A DNA stretch of 64,000 nucleotides from Erysipelotrichaceae bacterium OPF54 (GCA_022834735.1 BQKD01000001.1:163659-227658); one strand, 5' to 3'. Positions 42,752 to 51,735 are shown, counted from the stretch's first letter. Program-made: numbers and translations. Notes: generated from the sequence alone by a model not told the origin.

Positions 42752-44140
42752 ATGCTGTCAAAACAACATCTTGAGGCGCTGCTGACCCGATGCATGCGCT
42801 CCAATGCCGACTTTGCCGAGATCTTCGAAGAGGAAGGTTCGAGCGAAGCCATTACGATGCTCAACAATAAAGTGGAAGATGTCAGCCGGGCCCTTCGGGG
42901 CGGGATCGGGATCCGGCTGTATGAAGGAACACGGTCCGTATACGGGTATTCGAACGAAACCGATGACATTTCGCTGGAAAAAATGATCGATGATCTGCGC
43001 GCCTCCTTAGGAAAGAAGGAGGAAGGAAAACAGGTTGTCCTGCGCGAGGAATCCTATGAGAATATCAATCCGGTCCGTATCGATCCGATCGAAGCGCCGC
43101 TGAAGGACAAGGTGGATCTTCTGCTTCGTGCCGGCACGGCGGCTTTTGAAGAAAGCGCGCAGGTCGAAAAGGTGTCGGCTGCGCTCAGTTCCGTAAAACA
43201 GAAGGTGCAGATTTCCAATTCGAACGGGAAGCTGGTGCAGGATGTGCGTGTGCGTACGCGCATGTCGTGCTCTGCCTATGCTTCGGACGGTCAGGATCTG
43301 CAGACAGGAACGGCTTCTCCTGGAGCGAGCATGGGACTTGAATTTTATGAAACGACGACGCCGGAGCAGATCGGCCGGGAAGCGGTTCGTGTGGCGCTCG
43401 TGCTGACACAGGCAAAACCGTGTCCTTCCGGACGCATGCCGGTCATTATCGACAATGGATTTGGCGGTGTCATTTTCCATGAAGCGTGCGGACATTCCCT
43501 GGAGGCGACGGCGGTGGCCAAAAACCAGTCTGTATTTGCGGGCAAGCTTGGCGAGCAGATCGCTTCGTCCAAGGTGACGGCTGTGGATGACGGCACGATC
43601 CCGAACGCATGGGGATCGCAGACCGTGGATGATGAAGGAAACCTGCAGCAGCGTCGTGTGCTGATCAGGGACGGCGTGCTGCAGATGTATATGGTCGATA
43701 CGCTGAACGGACGTCGTATGAATACGGCTTCGACCGGATCGGGACGCCGGCAGTCGTACAAATTCGAGCCGACCTCGCGGATGAGCAATACGTTCATCGA
43801 AGCGGGAACGGATACGTTCGAGGATATGCTTGCGGGGATCGAAAAAGGACTGTACGCTAAAAAGATGGGTGGCGGCAGTGTCAATCCGCAGACGGGCGAG
43901 TTCAATTTTGCGGTCCAGGAAGGCTATCTGATCGAAAACGGAAAGATCACCGATCCGGTCAAGGGAGCTTCTTTGATCGGTACCGGACAGGAGATCCTGA
44001 TGAATATCGATATGGTGGGCGACAATCTTGATCGTGCCCAGGGAATGTGCGGTTCGGTCAGCGGTTCGATCCCTACGGATGTGGGGCAGCCGCGCCTGCG
44101 CGTATCAAGCATTACAGTAGGAGGTACGGCAAATGAATAA
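42752..44140 (+). CDS. tldD: Metalloprotease TldD
   Basis: 462 aa, catalytic subunit of the TldD/TldE (PmbA) protease that matures peptides such as microcin B17 and degrades unfolded peptides. Zinc motif HEACGH in GGVIFHEACGHSLEATAVAK, the third ligand near GSVNPQTGEFNFAVQEGYLI. AGGAAGAAGGAATAGT precedes the ATG. tldE follows with an 8-bp overlap. No modified-peptide precursor gene was recognised nearby. Confidence 0.95.
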   Translation: MLSKQHLEALLTRCMRSNADFAEIFEEEGSSEAITMLNNKVEDVSRALRGGIGIRLYEGTRSVYGYSNETDDISLEKMIDDLRASLGKKEEGKQVVLREESYENINPVRIDPIEAPLKDKVDLLLRAGTAAFEESAQVEKVSAALSSVKQKVQISNSNGKLVQDVRVRTRMSCSAYASDGQDLQTGTASPGASMGLEFYETTTPEQIGREAVRVALVLTQAKPCPSGRMPVIIDNGFGGVIFHEACGHSLEATAVAKNQSVFAGKLGEQIASSKVTAVDDGTIPNAWGSQTVDDEGNLQQRRVLIRDGVLQMYMVDTLNGRRMNTASTGSGRRQSYKFEPTSRMSNTFIEAGTDTFEDMLAGIEKGLYAKKMGGGSVNPQTGEFNFAVQEGYLIENGKITDPVKGASLIGTGQEILMNIDMVGDNLDRAQGMCGSVSGSIPTDVGQPRLRVSSITVGGTANE

Positions 44141-45440
44141 GCAGAAATGGATCGATCGCGCGCTGCAGCTTGGTCTTGATGAGCTGGAAATTTACCAGAC
44201 GCTCAGTACCGAAAAAGAATTTACATGGTTTGAAAAGACGATGGACACGTTTGTGACGAGCAAGGTGCTCAGCACGAATATCCGGGCCATCAAGGATGGG
44301 AACATCGCGTCGATCGCGATCGAAAACGTGGATGATGAAAAAATGGACGAGGTGCTCAAAGCTTTGCTGGAGCAGACAGAAATCGTGCAGAGCGAGGAAA
44401 ATACGCGGCTGACCGAAAAACACGAGATCGTTCCGGTCGAAAAGACCCATCATTTTGATTTTCTGAGCGTGGAAGAGGTGGAAGAGCTTCTTGGCCTGAT
44501 CGAGCAGAAGGCGCTTGCCTATGACGAGCGGATCGCGCAGGTTGCCTATCTGGGCTTCGAACAGGGGGAAGGCTCGCGCCAGATCACGAATTCGCTCGGG
44601 GTCGACCTGAAGGACGAGGACGCGGTTCAGTACGTGGCCTGCTCGGTCGCGGCGATGCAGGATGGCGAATTTAAAGATGCGACCAAGATCAAAGTGGTGT
44701 TCGATAAGGATGGCTTTGATGCGGATGAGTTCGTGAAGGAAGTGTGCGACGAGGCATTGTTCAAGCTTGGCGCGCGCTCGATCCCGTCGCGCACATGTCC
44801 GGTCATTTTCGAAAAGGATGCGATGACTTCGCTGTTCGCCGCTTTTGCGGGCATGTTCTCGGGAGAGTCGATTGCAAGAGGCATTTCGCCTTTGACAAAA
44901 GAAATAGGGAAAAAGGTTTTCTCCGGGCAGATCACGGTCGTGGATGATCCGCGCAGTGTCGAGGCGCTTTCGAATGCGGCGTTTGATGACGAGGGCTTCC
45001 CGACAAGCCGGAAAGTGATCGTGGATCACGGGGTGTTCGAACAGCCGCTGCATTCGGCCAAATCGGCTGCGAAGATGAATACGGTCAGCACAGGAAACGG
45101 TTTTGGCTCGGGAGTCAGCCCGATGAATATGTGGATCGTTCCGGGAGAGCGATCGCTGGAACAGATGATGGCGGATATGAAGGATGGGCTGGTCATTACG
45201 GATGTGACCGGGCTTCATGCCGGACTGCGGTTTACTTCGACGCAGTTTTCGCTGCAGGCGGGCGGATACTGGGTCAGGGATGGCAAAAAGAGCGAGCCGG
45301 TCACTTTGATTACGGTTGCCGGACGTTTTCTTGATCTGATGAATGATGTGCAGGAGATCGGCAACGATCTGGACTGGAGCTACAAGCAGATCGTGTGCCC
45401 GAGCATCTGGTTCAGGCAGTGTGCGGTGAGTGGAGAATAA
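44133..45440 (+). CDS. tldE: TldE/PmbA metalloprotease subunit
   Basis: 435 aa. Same fold as TldD but without the HExxxH site, as expected for the non-catalytic partner. Motifs: STEKEFTWFEKTMDTFVTSK, DPRSVEALSNAAFDDEGFPT (shown in part), STGNGFGSGVSPMNMWIVPG and LTRRLG-like end DLDWSYKQIVCPSIWF. AGGAGGTACGGCAA precedes the ATG. Confidence 0.94.
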   Translation: MNKQKWIDRALQLGLDELEIYQTLSTEKEFTWFEKTMDTFVTSKVLSTNIRAIKDGNIASIAIENVDDEKMDEVLKALLEQTEIVQSEENTRLTEKHEIVPVEKTHHFDFLSVEEVEELLGLIEQKALAYDERIAQVAYLGFEQGEGSRQITNSLGVDLKDEDAVQYVACSVAAMQDGEFKDATKIKVVFDKDGFDADEFVKEVCDEALFKLGARSIPSRTCPVIFEKDAMTSLFAAFAGMFSGESIARGISPLTKEIGKKVFSGQITVVDDPRSVEALSNAAFDDEGFPTSRKVIVDHGVFEQPLHSAKSAAKMNTVSTGNGFGSGVSPMNMWIVPGERSLEQMMADMKDGLVITDVTGLHAGLRFTSTQFSLQAGGYWVRDGKKSEPVTLITVAGRFLDLMNDVQEIGNDLDWSYKQIVCPSIWFRQCAVSGE

Positions 45441-45443
45441 AAT

Positions 45444-46205
45444 ATGGCAGCTTATGTGAATAAACCTTTAAAAAATGCGCTGATTGCTCTGAGAAAAGAG
45501 GAAAATCAGCAGACGATCAACGAGATGGCCCGGCTGCTTCGGGATACGAGCGTGCTGGCGCCGGCAGTCTGGGACAAAGAGCCCGAAAAAGACGAGAATG
45601 GACAGCTTGTGTTCGAGCCGAACACGCAGATCCAGCTCATGATCATCCAGGACGCGAACGGGAAATATTTCTTTCCGATGTTCACGAGCTATGACGAGCT
45701 GCGCAAGACGCAGCAGGACAATGTCCACGGGCTTGTGCTCAGCTTCGATCAGTTCATGTCGTTCGTGGAAATGGCGAAGGATCAGATCGAAGGGATCGTT
45801 CTGGATCCGTTTTCCGAAAATGTGCCGATCGATGTGGAATTTCTGGAAGGTGTGGCCAGAACGAAGAAGTCGGTCATCAAGGCGACCAAGCTCAAAAAGG
45901 GCGATAAGATCAATGTGCGGGAGCCGGTGAAAAAGGTCGAGGCGCTGATTGGTGCGCTCAATTCGGCGGCAAAGGAAATTCCGTCCATCCAGGCGCTGTA
46001 TTTGAAGGAGCGTCTGGAAGGAGACGATGTGCACTGGCTTGTGATCGTGGATATGAATCCGCAGGATCCAAAGCTCTTCCAGCGTCTTGGCGAAGCGTGC
46101 CGGGGCAAGACAGACAATAAGGATATCGAGTTTATTTTCTCGTCGATGCAGGTTGCCCAGCAGATCATGGCTGATTCGATGCCGATCTACACCAAAGGCA
46201 TTTAG
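45444..46205 (+). CDS. SseB-family protein (253 aa)
   Basis: N-terminal SseB domain (NKPLKNALIALRKEENQQ ... FFPMFTSYDELRKTQQ) and a C-terminal SseB_C-type domain with ALYLKERLEGDDVHWLVIVD. In enteric bacteria SseB enhances serine sensitivity or acts as a chaperone-like factor; in Firmicutes its role is not known. Begins 3 bp after tldE and is likely in the same operon. Confidence 0.85.
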   Translation: MAAYVNKPLKNALIALRKEENQQTINEMARLLRDTSVLAPAVWDKEPEKDENGQLVFEPNTQIQLMIIQDANGKYFFPMFTSYDELRKTQQDNVHGLVLSFDQFMSFVEMAKDQIEGIVLDPFSENVPIDVEFLEGVARTKKSVIKATKLKKGDKINVREPVKKVEALIGALNSAAKEIPSIQALYLKERLEGDDVHWLVIVDMNPQDPKLFQRLGEACRGKTDNKDIEFIFSSMQVAQQIMADSMPIYTKGI

Positions 46206-46212
46206 TATTAAT

Positions 46213-46246
46213 AAAAGCGATCTTTGAGAAGAAGGTCGTTTTTTTC
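46213..46246 (+). terminator. Terminator of the tldD-tldE-sseB operon
   Basis: AAGCGATCTT/AAGGTCGTT stem with T7. Confidence 0.75.
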
Positions 46247-46311
46247 TGGTATCACATTTCAGGCATTTTATATTCCGGATTTCTCTGTCGAAAACACGAT
46301 CTGAAGATCTC

Positions 46312-46605
46312 ATGCTTGAGGATGTCACCTGCACAAAAGGATCGATTAAATACTACATTCAATCTGCATATATTCTTGAAACCAAAGAGAAGATTGCACA
46401 GGAAATCAGGCCGTTCATAAAAATAAAGGATTCGTTCAAAAAGATCATCATCACCTCCAATACGCCAAAACCGTTTTACAACGAAGACGGGATTCTGATC
46501 ATGAGCGTATATGATTTTCTTCTGAACCCTGACCAAAAAGATATTTTCGGTATCGTACCGGGAATATCTTTTTTACTGCTTTACGCATCCTGGAAGAAAT
46601 TTTAG
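46312..46605 (+). pseudogene. C-terminal remnant of a DUF4143-type ATPase
   Basis: The segment KGSIKYYIQSAYILETKEKI and KKIIITSNTPKPFYNEDGIL then IMSVYDFLLNPD is the C-terminal end of an AAA/DUF4143 ATPase. The P-loop part and a proper start are absent. The last 28 residues after LLNPD look like out-of-family readthrough. It sits between a terminator and the feo operator and is a gene fossil. Confidence 0.7.
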
Positions 46606-46675
46606 ACGAAATATCCCGAAATTTCTTCCAGATCCGGTGATTCATAAAGGAAAAATAAGATGAAACGGTTTTTAA

Positions 46676-46730
46676 TTAGTTGACACTAACCAGATATTAG
46701 AATAAACTAATAACTGTTAGAAATAACTAA
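46676..46730 (+). promoter_or_regulatory. Three TTAG-N6-CTAA palindromes before feo
   Basis: TTAG-TTGACA-CTAA (46676-46689), TTAG-AATAAA-CTAA (46697-46710), TTAG-AAATAA-CTAA (46717-46730). Start-to-start distances are 21 and 20 bp, about two helical turns. They end 25 bp before the first feoA. The TTAGNNNNNNCTAA core resembles DtxR/IdeR/MntR-type boxes (known), so iron-dependent repression of feo is likely. Confidence 0.75.
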
Positions 46731-46754
46731 TTAAAAAAATCACAAGGAGGAATC

Positions 46755-46967
46755 ATGATGCCACTTACATTAGCGGACGTAGGAAAAGCGTATACGATCG
46801 TGCGGATCACGGGCAAGGATGAAGTTCGTACGCATTTAAGAAATCTTGGATTTGTCGAAAACGGTATTGTCAGTATCGTATCGAGCATAAACGGCAATCT
46901 GATCGTGGAAGTGAAAGACTGCCGGATGGCAATGAACGAGTCGCTGGCAAGAAGGATCATGGTCTAA
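46755..46967 (+). CDS. feoA: FeoA-like SH3 protein 1
   Basis: 70-aa small SH3-like protein, one of two in tandem. PLTLADVGKAYTIVRITG opens the fold and SRVNILVEVKD-like end reads NGNLIVEVKDCRMAMNESLA. It modulates the GTPase/transport activity of FeoB. AAGGAGGAATC precedes ATG. Duplicated FeoA proteins in front of FeoB are common in Firmicutes (known). Confidence 0.92.
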   Translation: MMPLTLADVGKAYTIVRITGKDEVRTHLRNLGFVENGIVSIVSSINGNLIVEVKDCRMAMNESLARRIMV

Positions 46968-46980
46968 GGAAGGAGAACTT

Positions 46981-47202
46981 ATGAAAACGTTGAATTTGTG
47001 TGTACCGAAAGATACGGTGACCGTTACGAAACTGACAGGAAACGGTGCCGTGAAAAGAAGGATCATGGACATGGGGATCACGAAAGGTGTAGAGATCTAC
47101 GTTAGAAAAGTGGCTCCGTTAGGCGATCCGATGGAACTGACTGTGCGGGGCTATGAACTGAGCATCCGCAAGGCCGATGCGTCGATGATCGAAGTGGCAT
47201 AG
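46981..47202 (+). CDS. feoA: FeoA-like SH3 protein 2
   Basis: 73-aa second FeoA with VTVTKLTGNGAVKRRIMDMG and PLGDPMELTVRGYELSIRKA, the canonical end of FeoA. AAGGAGAACTT precedes ATG, 13 bp after the first feoA. Confidence 0.95.
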   Translation: MKTLNLCVPKDTVTVTKLTGNGAVKRRIMDMGITKGVEIYVRKVAPLGDPMELTVRGYELSIRKADASMIEVA

Positions 47203-47216
47203 AAAGGGGAAGGATC

Positions 47217-49403
47217 ATGAGTATAAATATTGCGCTGGCAGGAAATCCGAACTGCGGCAAAACGACATTGTTCAATGCTCTTACTGGCTCAAGACAGCGG
47301 GTAGGCAACTGGCCGGGCGTGACGGTCGAGAAAAAGGAAGGGGTCCTGAAAGGGCAGGCGGATGTCCTGATCCGGGATCTTCCGGGAATCTATTCCCTTT
47401 CTCCGTATTCTCTTGAGGAAGTGGTTTCGAGAAACTATCTGGTCAACGAACATCCGGAAGCGATCCTGAATATCGTTGACGGCACGAACATCGAGCGCAA
47501 CCTCTATCTGACGACCCAGCTTCTCGAGCTTGGTATCCCGGTCGTGGCAGCTATCAACATGATGGATCTTGTCAAAGCTAATGGCGATGTGATCGATTGT
47601 AAAAAGCTGTCAAAAGAGCTTGGCTGCCCGGTCACAGAAATTTCGGCCCTGAAAAAGGACGGGATCGACGAGGCAATCAAGCTCGCTATTCAGGCTGCTG
47701 GCGGAAAAGAGCAGCAGAAGGTGTTCGATTCGTATTCGAAATATGTTCGTGATGCGCTTTCTGAAATCGAGCGGATCATAAAAGGGAAAGTGGATGACAG
47801 AGAAATCCTGTGGTATGCGGTGAAGCTTTTCGAACGCGATCTGCGGATCAGGGAAATGGTCGATCTGAGCGAAAAAGATAAGAAAAAAATAGAAGAATCG
47901 ATCGAACGGGTCGAAAAGGAGCTGGATGATGATTCGGAATCGATCATTACTTCCCAGCGGTATGAGGCGATCGGAAAGATCGTGGCAGACTGTGTAAAAA
48001 AGAAGCCGGTGAAGGAAAAGCTGACCGTTTCCGATAAGATCGACAAGATCGTGACGAACCGGGTGCTGGCTCTGCCCATCTTCATTGTCATCATGTTTGG
48101 TGTGTATTCGATCGCGATGGGCAGCTGGCCGTTCTCGATCGGTACGATGGGAACCGACTGGGCCAATGATGTGCTGTTTGGCGAATGGGTGCCGAACGGG
48201 GTCGACGCGTTCCTGACCTCGCTGCATGTCGATCCGGTGCTTGGCAGCCTGATCCAGGACGGGATCGTGGCAGGTGTCGGGGCGACGCTTGGCTTCGTTC
48301 CGCAGATGCTTGTGCTCTTTTTCCTGCTCGCTCTGCTGGAGGACTGCGGATATATGGCGCGGGTCGCGTTCATCATGGACCGCATTTTCCGCCGGTTCGG
48401 TTTATCGGGAAAGAGCTTTATCCCGCTGCTTGTGGCGACAGGCTGCGGCGTGCCCGGGATCATGTCGAGCCGGACGATCGAACAGGACCGCGACCGGAAG
48501 ATGACGATCATGACGACCGGCTTTATTCCGTGCGGGGCGAAGATGCCGATCATCGCGCTGTTTGCGGGCGCTGTGTTCGGAGGCGGTTCCCTGGTAGCGA
48601 CCAGCGCTTTCATGATCGGGATCGCTGCTGTTATCATCACCGGTATCATCCTGAAAAAGTTCAAGGCGTTCGCGGGCGAACCGGCGCCGTTCGTGATCGA
48701 GCTGCCGCCTTATCATGTGCCTGGCCTTGGTAATGTGCTGCGCACGACATGGGAGCGGGGCTGGTCGTTCATCAAGCGTGCCGGCACGCTCATCCTTGCG
48801 TCTTCGATCGTTTTGTGGTTCCTGCAGAGTTTCGGTTTCGTGAATGGCGGTTTCGGCATGGTCGACGACAACAATTACTCGCTGCTTGCCGATCTGGGCC
48901 GCGCTCTGGCATGGATCTTCTATCCGCTTGGCTGGGTAGGCGATATGGCATGGAAAGCGACGGTTGCCACATTTACCGGACTGATTGCCAAAGAGGAAGT
49001 GGTCAATACGTTCGGGATCTTGTACAATGCGGGCGAAGTGGCGGAGGATGGCATGGAGATCTGGGGCCTTGTGGCTGCCGATTTCTCGGTCGTGGCGGCG
49101 TATTCGTTCATGATCTTCCAGCTGCTGTGCGCGCCTTGTTTTGCGGCAATGGGCGCGATCAAGCGGGAAATGAACAATACGAAATGGACGCTGTTCGCGA
49201 TCGGCTATATGACTGCCTTTGCGTATGTGATCGCGCTGATCGTCTATCAGCTTGGGGGACTGCTGCTCGGGATCGTTCATTTCAATGTGTTCACGATCGT
49301 GGCGCTCGTGTTGCTTGGTGCTTTGATCTATCTGCTTTGCCGCAAAGGATATGAGCCGGATCGCGAGGCGATCATTGGTGTTGAATTAAACGGCGCAAAA
49401 TAG
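47217..49403 (+). CDS. feoB: Ferrous iron transporter FeoB
   Basis: 728 aa. N-terminal G domain: GNPNCGKTTLFNALTG (G1), GVTVEKKEG (G2), DLPGIYSL (G3), NMMD (G4). A helical region (about 170-260) follows, then membrane gate domains with LEDCGYMARVAFIMDRI, GCGVPGIMSSRTIE and FIPCGAKMPIIALF; ends with several transmembrane segments. Imports Fe2+ across the cytoplasmic membrane in a GTP-dependent way. 15 bp after the second feoA. Confidence 0.97.
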   Translation: MSINIALAGNPNCGKTTLFNALTGSRQRVGNWPGVTVEKKEGVLKGQADVLIRDLPGIYSLSPYSLEEVVSRNYLVNEHPEAILNIVDGTNIERNLYLTTQLLELGIPVVAAINMMDLVKANGDVIDCKKLSKELGCPVTEISALKKDGIDEAIKLAIQAAGGKEQQKVFDSYSKYVRDALSEIERIIKGKVDDREILWYAVKLFERDLRIREMVDLSEKDKKKIEESIERVEKELDDDSESIITSQRYEAIGKIVADCVKKKPVKEKLTVSDKIDKIVTNRVLALPIFIVIMFGVYSIAMGSWPFSIGTMGTDWANDVLFGEWVPNGVDAFLTSLHVDPVLGSLIQDGIVAGVGATLGFVPQMLVLFFLLALLEDCGYMARVAFIMDRIFRRFGLSGKSFIPLLVATGCGVPGIMSSRTIEQDRDRKMTIMTTGFIPCGAKMPIIALFAGAVFGGGSLVATSAFMIGIAAVIITGIILKKFKAFAGEPAPFVIELPPYHVPGLGNVLRTTWERGWSFIKRAGTLILASSIVLWFLQSFGFVNGGFGMVDDNNYSLLADLGRALAWIFYPLGWVGDMAWKATVATFTGLIAKEEVVNTFGILYNAGEVAEDGMEIWGLVAADFSVVAAYSFMIFQLLCAPCFAAMGAIKREMNNTKWTLFAIGYMTAFAYVIALIVYQLGGLLLGIVHFNVFTIVALVLLGALIYLLCRKGYEPDREAIIGVELNGAK

Positions 49404-49433
49404 GAAGATAGATGCAGAAAGGCGGTGGTTTTT

Positions 49434-49625
49434 ATGAATCTGCCGACAATTGTGATCGGACTGATCATTCTGATCCTGTTTATATGGGCGGCCAGAAAGT
49501 CCTTCCGGTCGCGCTGTTCGGGAGACTGCTCGCATTGCGGCACTTCGTGCCATTCGGCAAAAAAGGGCGAAACGCCTCAATGGGTCGAACAATACAGAAA
49601 GGATCATCCGAAAAACAAGGAATAG
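49434..49625 (+). CDS. FeoB-associated Cys-rich membrane protein
   Basis: 63 aa. One N-terminal transmembrane helix (PTIVIGLIILILFIWAARKS) then CSGDCSHCGTSCH, a Cys/His cluster that could bind iron. This is the small protein (FeoC-position) that follows feoB in many Firmicutes. GAAAGGCGGTGG precedes the ATG at 49434. Confidence 0.9.
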   Translation: MNLPTIVIGLIILILFIWAARKSFRSRCSGDCSHCGTSCHSAKKGETPQWVEQYRKDHPKNKE

Positions 49626-49634
49626 GAATCGTTA

Positions 49635-49669
49635 AGAGATCGTGGTTTCACGGTCTCTCTTTTTTTTTT
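49635..49669 (+). terminator. Terminator of the feo operon
   Basis: AGAGATCGTG/CACGGTCTCT stem with T10. Confidence 0.9.
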
Positions 49670-49827
49670 GTAAAAACAGAATCATATAACTGATTATTAT
49701 AAAAACGATGTGAAATAAACAAATTTTAAGAAAAAAGTCCACTCTCCTCTTCCATTTACGTATATAAGAATGAGGGGTCTTAAGATCTCTCTGGAAAGAG
49801 GGACCTGTTGAAACACACTCATGTACG

Positions 49828-50212
49828 GAGATATACGAGAAATACGATCCGATGATCAAACAGCAGCTTTTTCATGTGCGAGGTTTTCCAGAAGAAAAAC
49901 AACTGCAGGCAAAGTATGGAATCAATACAGGAAAAAAACAGAAAGAGGTGGAAAACGATGTGCAATTTAAGCGAAGGAATCTATGAACATGGATATCATG
50001 ACGGATATAAAGAAGGATATAGAGAAGGATATGAAGAAGGATATAGAGAAGGACGCCAGGAAGTAATGATCGAGCAGGTCATATTTGTGATAGCTGCAGC
50101 AATGAAAAAGTTCAATATTACTATGGAAGATGCGTTCAAGATCTTTACTGAAAATCTTACACCTTCCGAAAAAGAAGAAGCTGCAAAACAAATGAAGCGC
50201 AAGCTCAATTAG
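49828..50212 (+). pseudogene. Rpn-like protein, copy 1, decayed C-terminal piece
   Basis: A frame reads EIYEKYDPMIKQQLFHV and then FPEEKQLQAKYGINTGKK, which matches the corresponding part of copy 2 (KYGINTRED). One extra base near the run of seven A at 49931 shifts the frame, and the next part, RKRWKTMCNLSEGIYEHG, is in the other frame through to the conserved end SEKEEAAKQMKRKLN. Between them lies a GYKEGYREGYEEGYREG repeat (12-bp units 50003-50050). The catalytic N-terminal part is absent. A restart at ATG 49958 would give 84 aa. Confidence 0.7.
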
Positions 50213-50411
50213 AAACAACCCAGCAGACCGTTTCCAATATCTTTTCCGCACACAGGAATTTCGATCTGCCTGTCGCTAAATTATTTTTGAACGATGCAGA
50301 GAAAGAGGTTGCCAGAAAACTGATATCCTTTGTTCAAAAATACTTTTCAAATTTTATTTTCCAAAAAGCCCTCTTTCCTTTCAAACAAGAATCAAGAAAG
50401 GAGCGGATCAA

Positions 50412-50447
50412 ATGATGATTTTGAACCCATACCGCAATGACAAGTAG
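50412..50447 (+). CDS. 11-codon leader peptide before Rpn-like copy 2
   Basis: ATG-ATG-ATT... encodes MMILNPYRNDK and its TAG overlaps the ATG of the main gene. AAAGGAGCGGATCAA precedes it, whereas the main gene has no ribosome site of its own. It either couples translation or is the true N-terminus set out of frame. Confidence 0.5.
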   Translation: MMILNPYRNDK

Positions 50448-51363
50448 AGAAATACAGACCCGCAATGCCTATGACACGCTTGCCAAAGAATTCATTCGCG
50501 ACACGCGCGTCCTTGCCTATATGTTCAAGGACTGCGTGCCTGCCTTTTCCTCTTCTTCGATCGAACAGATCAAAAGCGAAATCGATGCCTGTCACGGCAT
50601 GATCGACCATGCAGGAGGCGAGATCCCTCTGGCATCCGGAGCCAGGATCATTCCCGATCTTCTGTTTGCCGCAAAGCAGCTGAAAGGCAACGTGGACTTT
50701 CAGAAAGACAAGCCGTCCTATAAGCTGGAAGCACGTATTGCTGCCTATGCGTCGGCGCTCCTCTGCCACCAGATCGATCCGCCGATCGATTACGACAGGA
50801 TCCTTCCTGTCCTTTCGATCTGGATCACCAATTACTATGAACTGGAAGAGAGCTGCTTGCGGGCAAGCACGAACTATGAAACAATAAAAAAAAGAAACTG
50901 CACCAGAACAGAAAGATCGAACAATGACTTCATCAACTGGTGTCTGTTCGAGATCGGGAACAGGATCTATGAGGATGACCTGGATTCGGCACGCATCCTG
51001 CATTATCAGTTCAAATGCAGGGACGAAAAGGAAGCGGCGAAACAGCTGGCAAAGTACGGGATCAATACGAGAGAAGACAGAAAGAGGTGGAAAACGATGT
51101 GCAATCTAAGCGAAGGGATCTACGAACACGGACATCATGACGGAAAGATTGAAGGTAAGATCGAAGGTAAGATCGAAGGTAAGATCGAAGGCAAGATCGA
51201 AGGTAAGATCGAAGGCAAGATCGAACAGGCTATATCCACAATATTTGCCGCAATGAAAAAGCTCAATATATCTATGGATGATGCATTCGAGATCTTTACC
51301 GAAAATCTTGCACCTTCCGAAAAAGAAGAAGTCGCCAAGGAAATGAAGCGCAAGCTCAATTAG
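50437..51363 (+). CDS. Rpn-like PD-(D/E)XK family protein with GKIE repeat tail, copy 2
   Basis: 308 aa. An N-terminal domain (TLAKEFIRDTRVLAYMFKDC; GARIIPDLLFAAKQLKGN; KLEARIAAYASALLCHQ) resembles the nuclease core of Rpn/transposase-like PD-(D/E)XK proteins, with D in PDLLF and E in LEARI as candidate catalytic residues. The tail has CNLSEGIYEHG, then seven 12-bp units coding GKIE (51142-51225), then the helical end shared with copies 1 and 3. Rpn proteins promote recombination in E. coli (known). Assignment rests on the tail and the core pattern and is moderate. Confidence 0.7.
   Translation: MTSREIQTRNAYDTLAKEFIRDTRVLAYMFKDCVPAFSSSSIEQIKSEIDACHGMIDHAGGEIPLASGARIIPDLLFAAKQLKGNVDFQKDKPSYKLEARIAAYASALLCHQIDPPIDYDRILPVLSIWITNYYELEESCLRASTNYETIKKRNCTRTERSNNDFINWCLFEIGNRIYEDDLDSARILHYQFKCRDEKEAAKQLAKYGINTREDRKRWKTMCNLSEGIYEHGHHDGKIEGKIEGKIEGKIEGKIEGKIEGKIEQAISTIFAAMKKLNISMDDAFEIFTENLAPSEKEEVAKEMKRKLN
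51142..51225 (+). repeat. Seven in-frame 12-bp repeats coding GKIE
   Basis: Units of GGWAAGATYGAA in direct tandem. Copies 1 and 3 of the gene family have four or five and three units respectively. A multiple of three, so unit changes alter length without shifting the frame. Confidence 0.9.
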
Positions 51364-51378
51364 AAGCGAGGACGAAAC

Positions 51379-51603
51379 GTGTGCAATCTAAGCGAAGGAA
51401 TCTACGAACACGGACATCATGACGGAAAGATCGAAGGTAAGATCGAAGGCAAGACCGAACAGGCTGTATCCACAATATTTGCAGCAATGAAAAAGTTCAA
51501 TATATCTATGGATGATGCATTCGAGATCTTTACCGAAAACCTTGCACCTTCCGAAAAAGAAGAAGTTGCCAAACAAATGAAACGCAAGCTTGATCTACAT
51601 TAA
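51379..51603 (+). pseudogene. Rpn-like protein, copy 3, C-terminal piece
   Basis: Begins with GTG-TGC-AAT (CNLSEGIYEHGHHDGKIEGK), the exact tail start of copies 1 and 2, after a 15-bp gap from copy 2. It has three repeat units and the conserved end, finishing RKLDLH. No N-terminal domain. Nearly identical to the tail of copy 2, so it is a recent partial duplication. Confidence 0.7.
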
Positions 51604-51613
51604 GAGGATTCCC

Positions 51614-51640
51614 GGGACGAAACTTGGTTTTCGTCCTTTT
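51614..51640 (+). terminator. Terminator of the Rpn-like cluster
   Basis: GGACGAAA/TTTCGTCC stem with TTTT. Confidence 0.75.
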
Positions 51641-51706
51641 ATGTGCCCGGATCGCAAGGATGCAGATTTCGCTTATCCTGTTATGCTCTTCCAGGCAGAT
51701 CGGATA

Positions 51707-51735
51707 ATTAAAAGAAGATGCTTGCGGCATCTTCC
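51707..51735 (-). terminator. Terminator of ilvD
   Basis: GAAGATGC/GCATCTTC stem followed by TTTTAATT on the minus strand, overlapping the ilvD stop. Confidence 0.75.

Noticed and set aside
51142-51225. CRISPR-like direct repeats
   Set aside because: 12-bp units in frame inside a protein-coding gene, coding GKIE.
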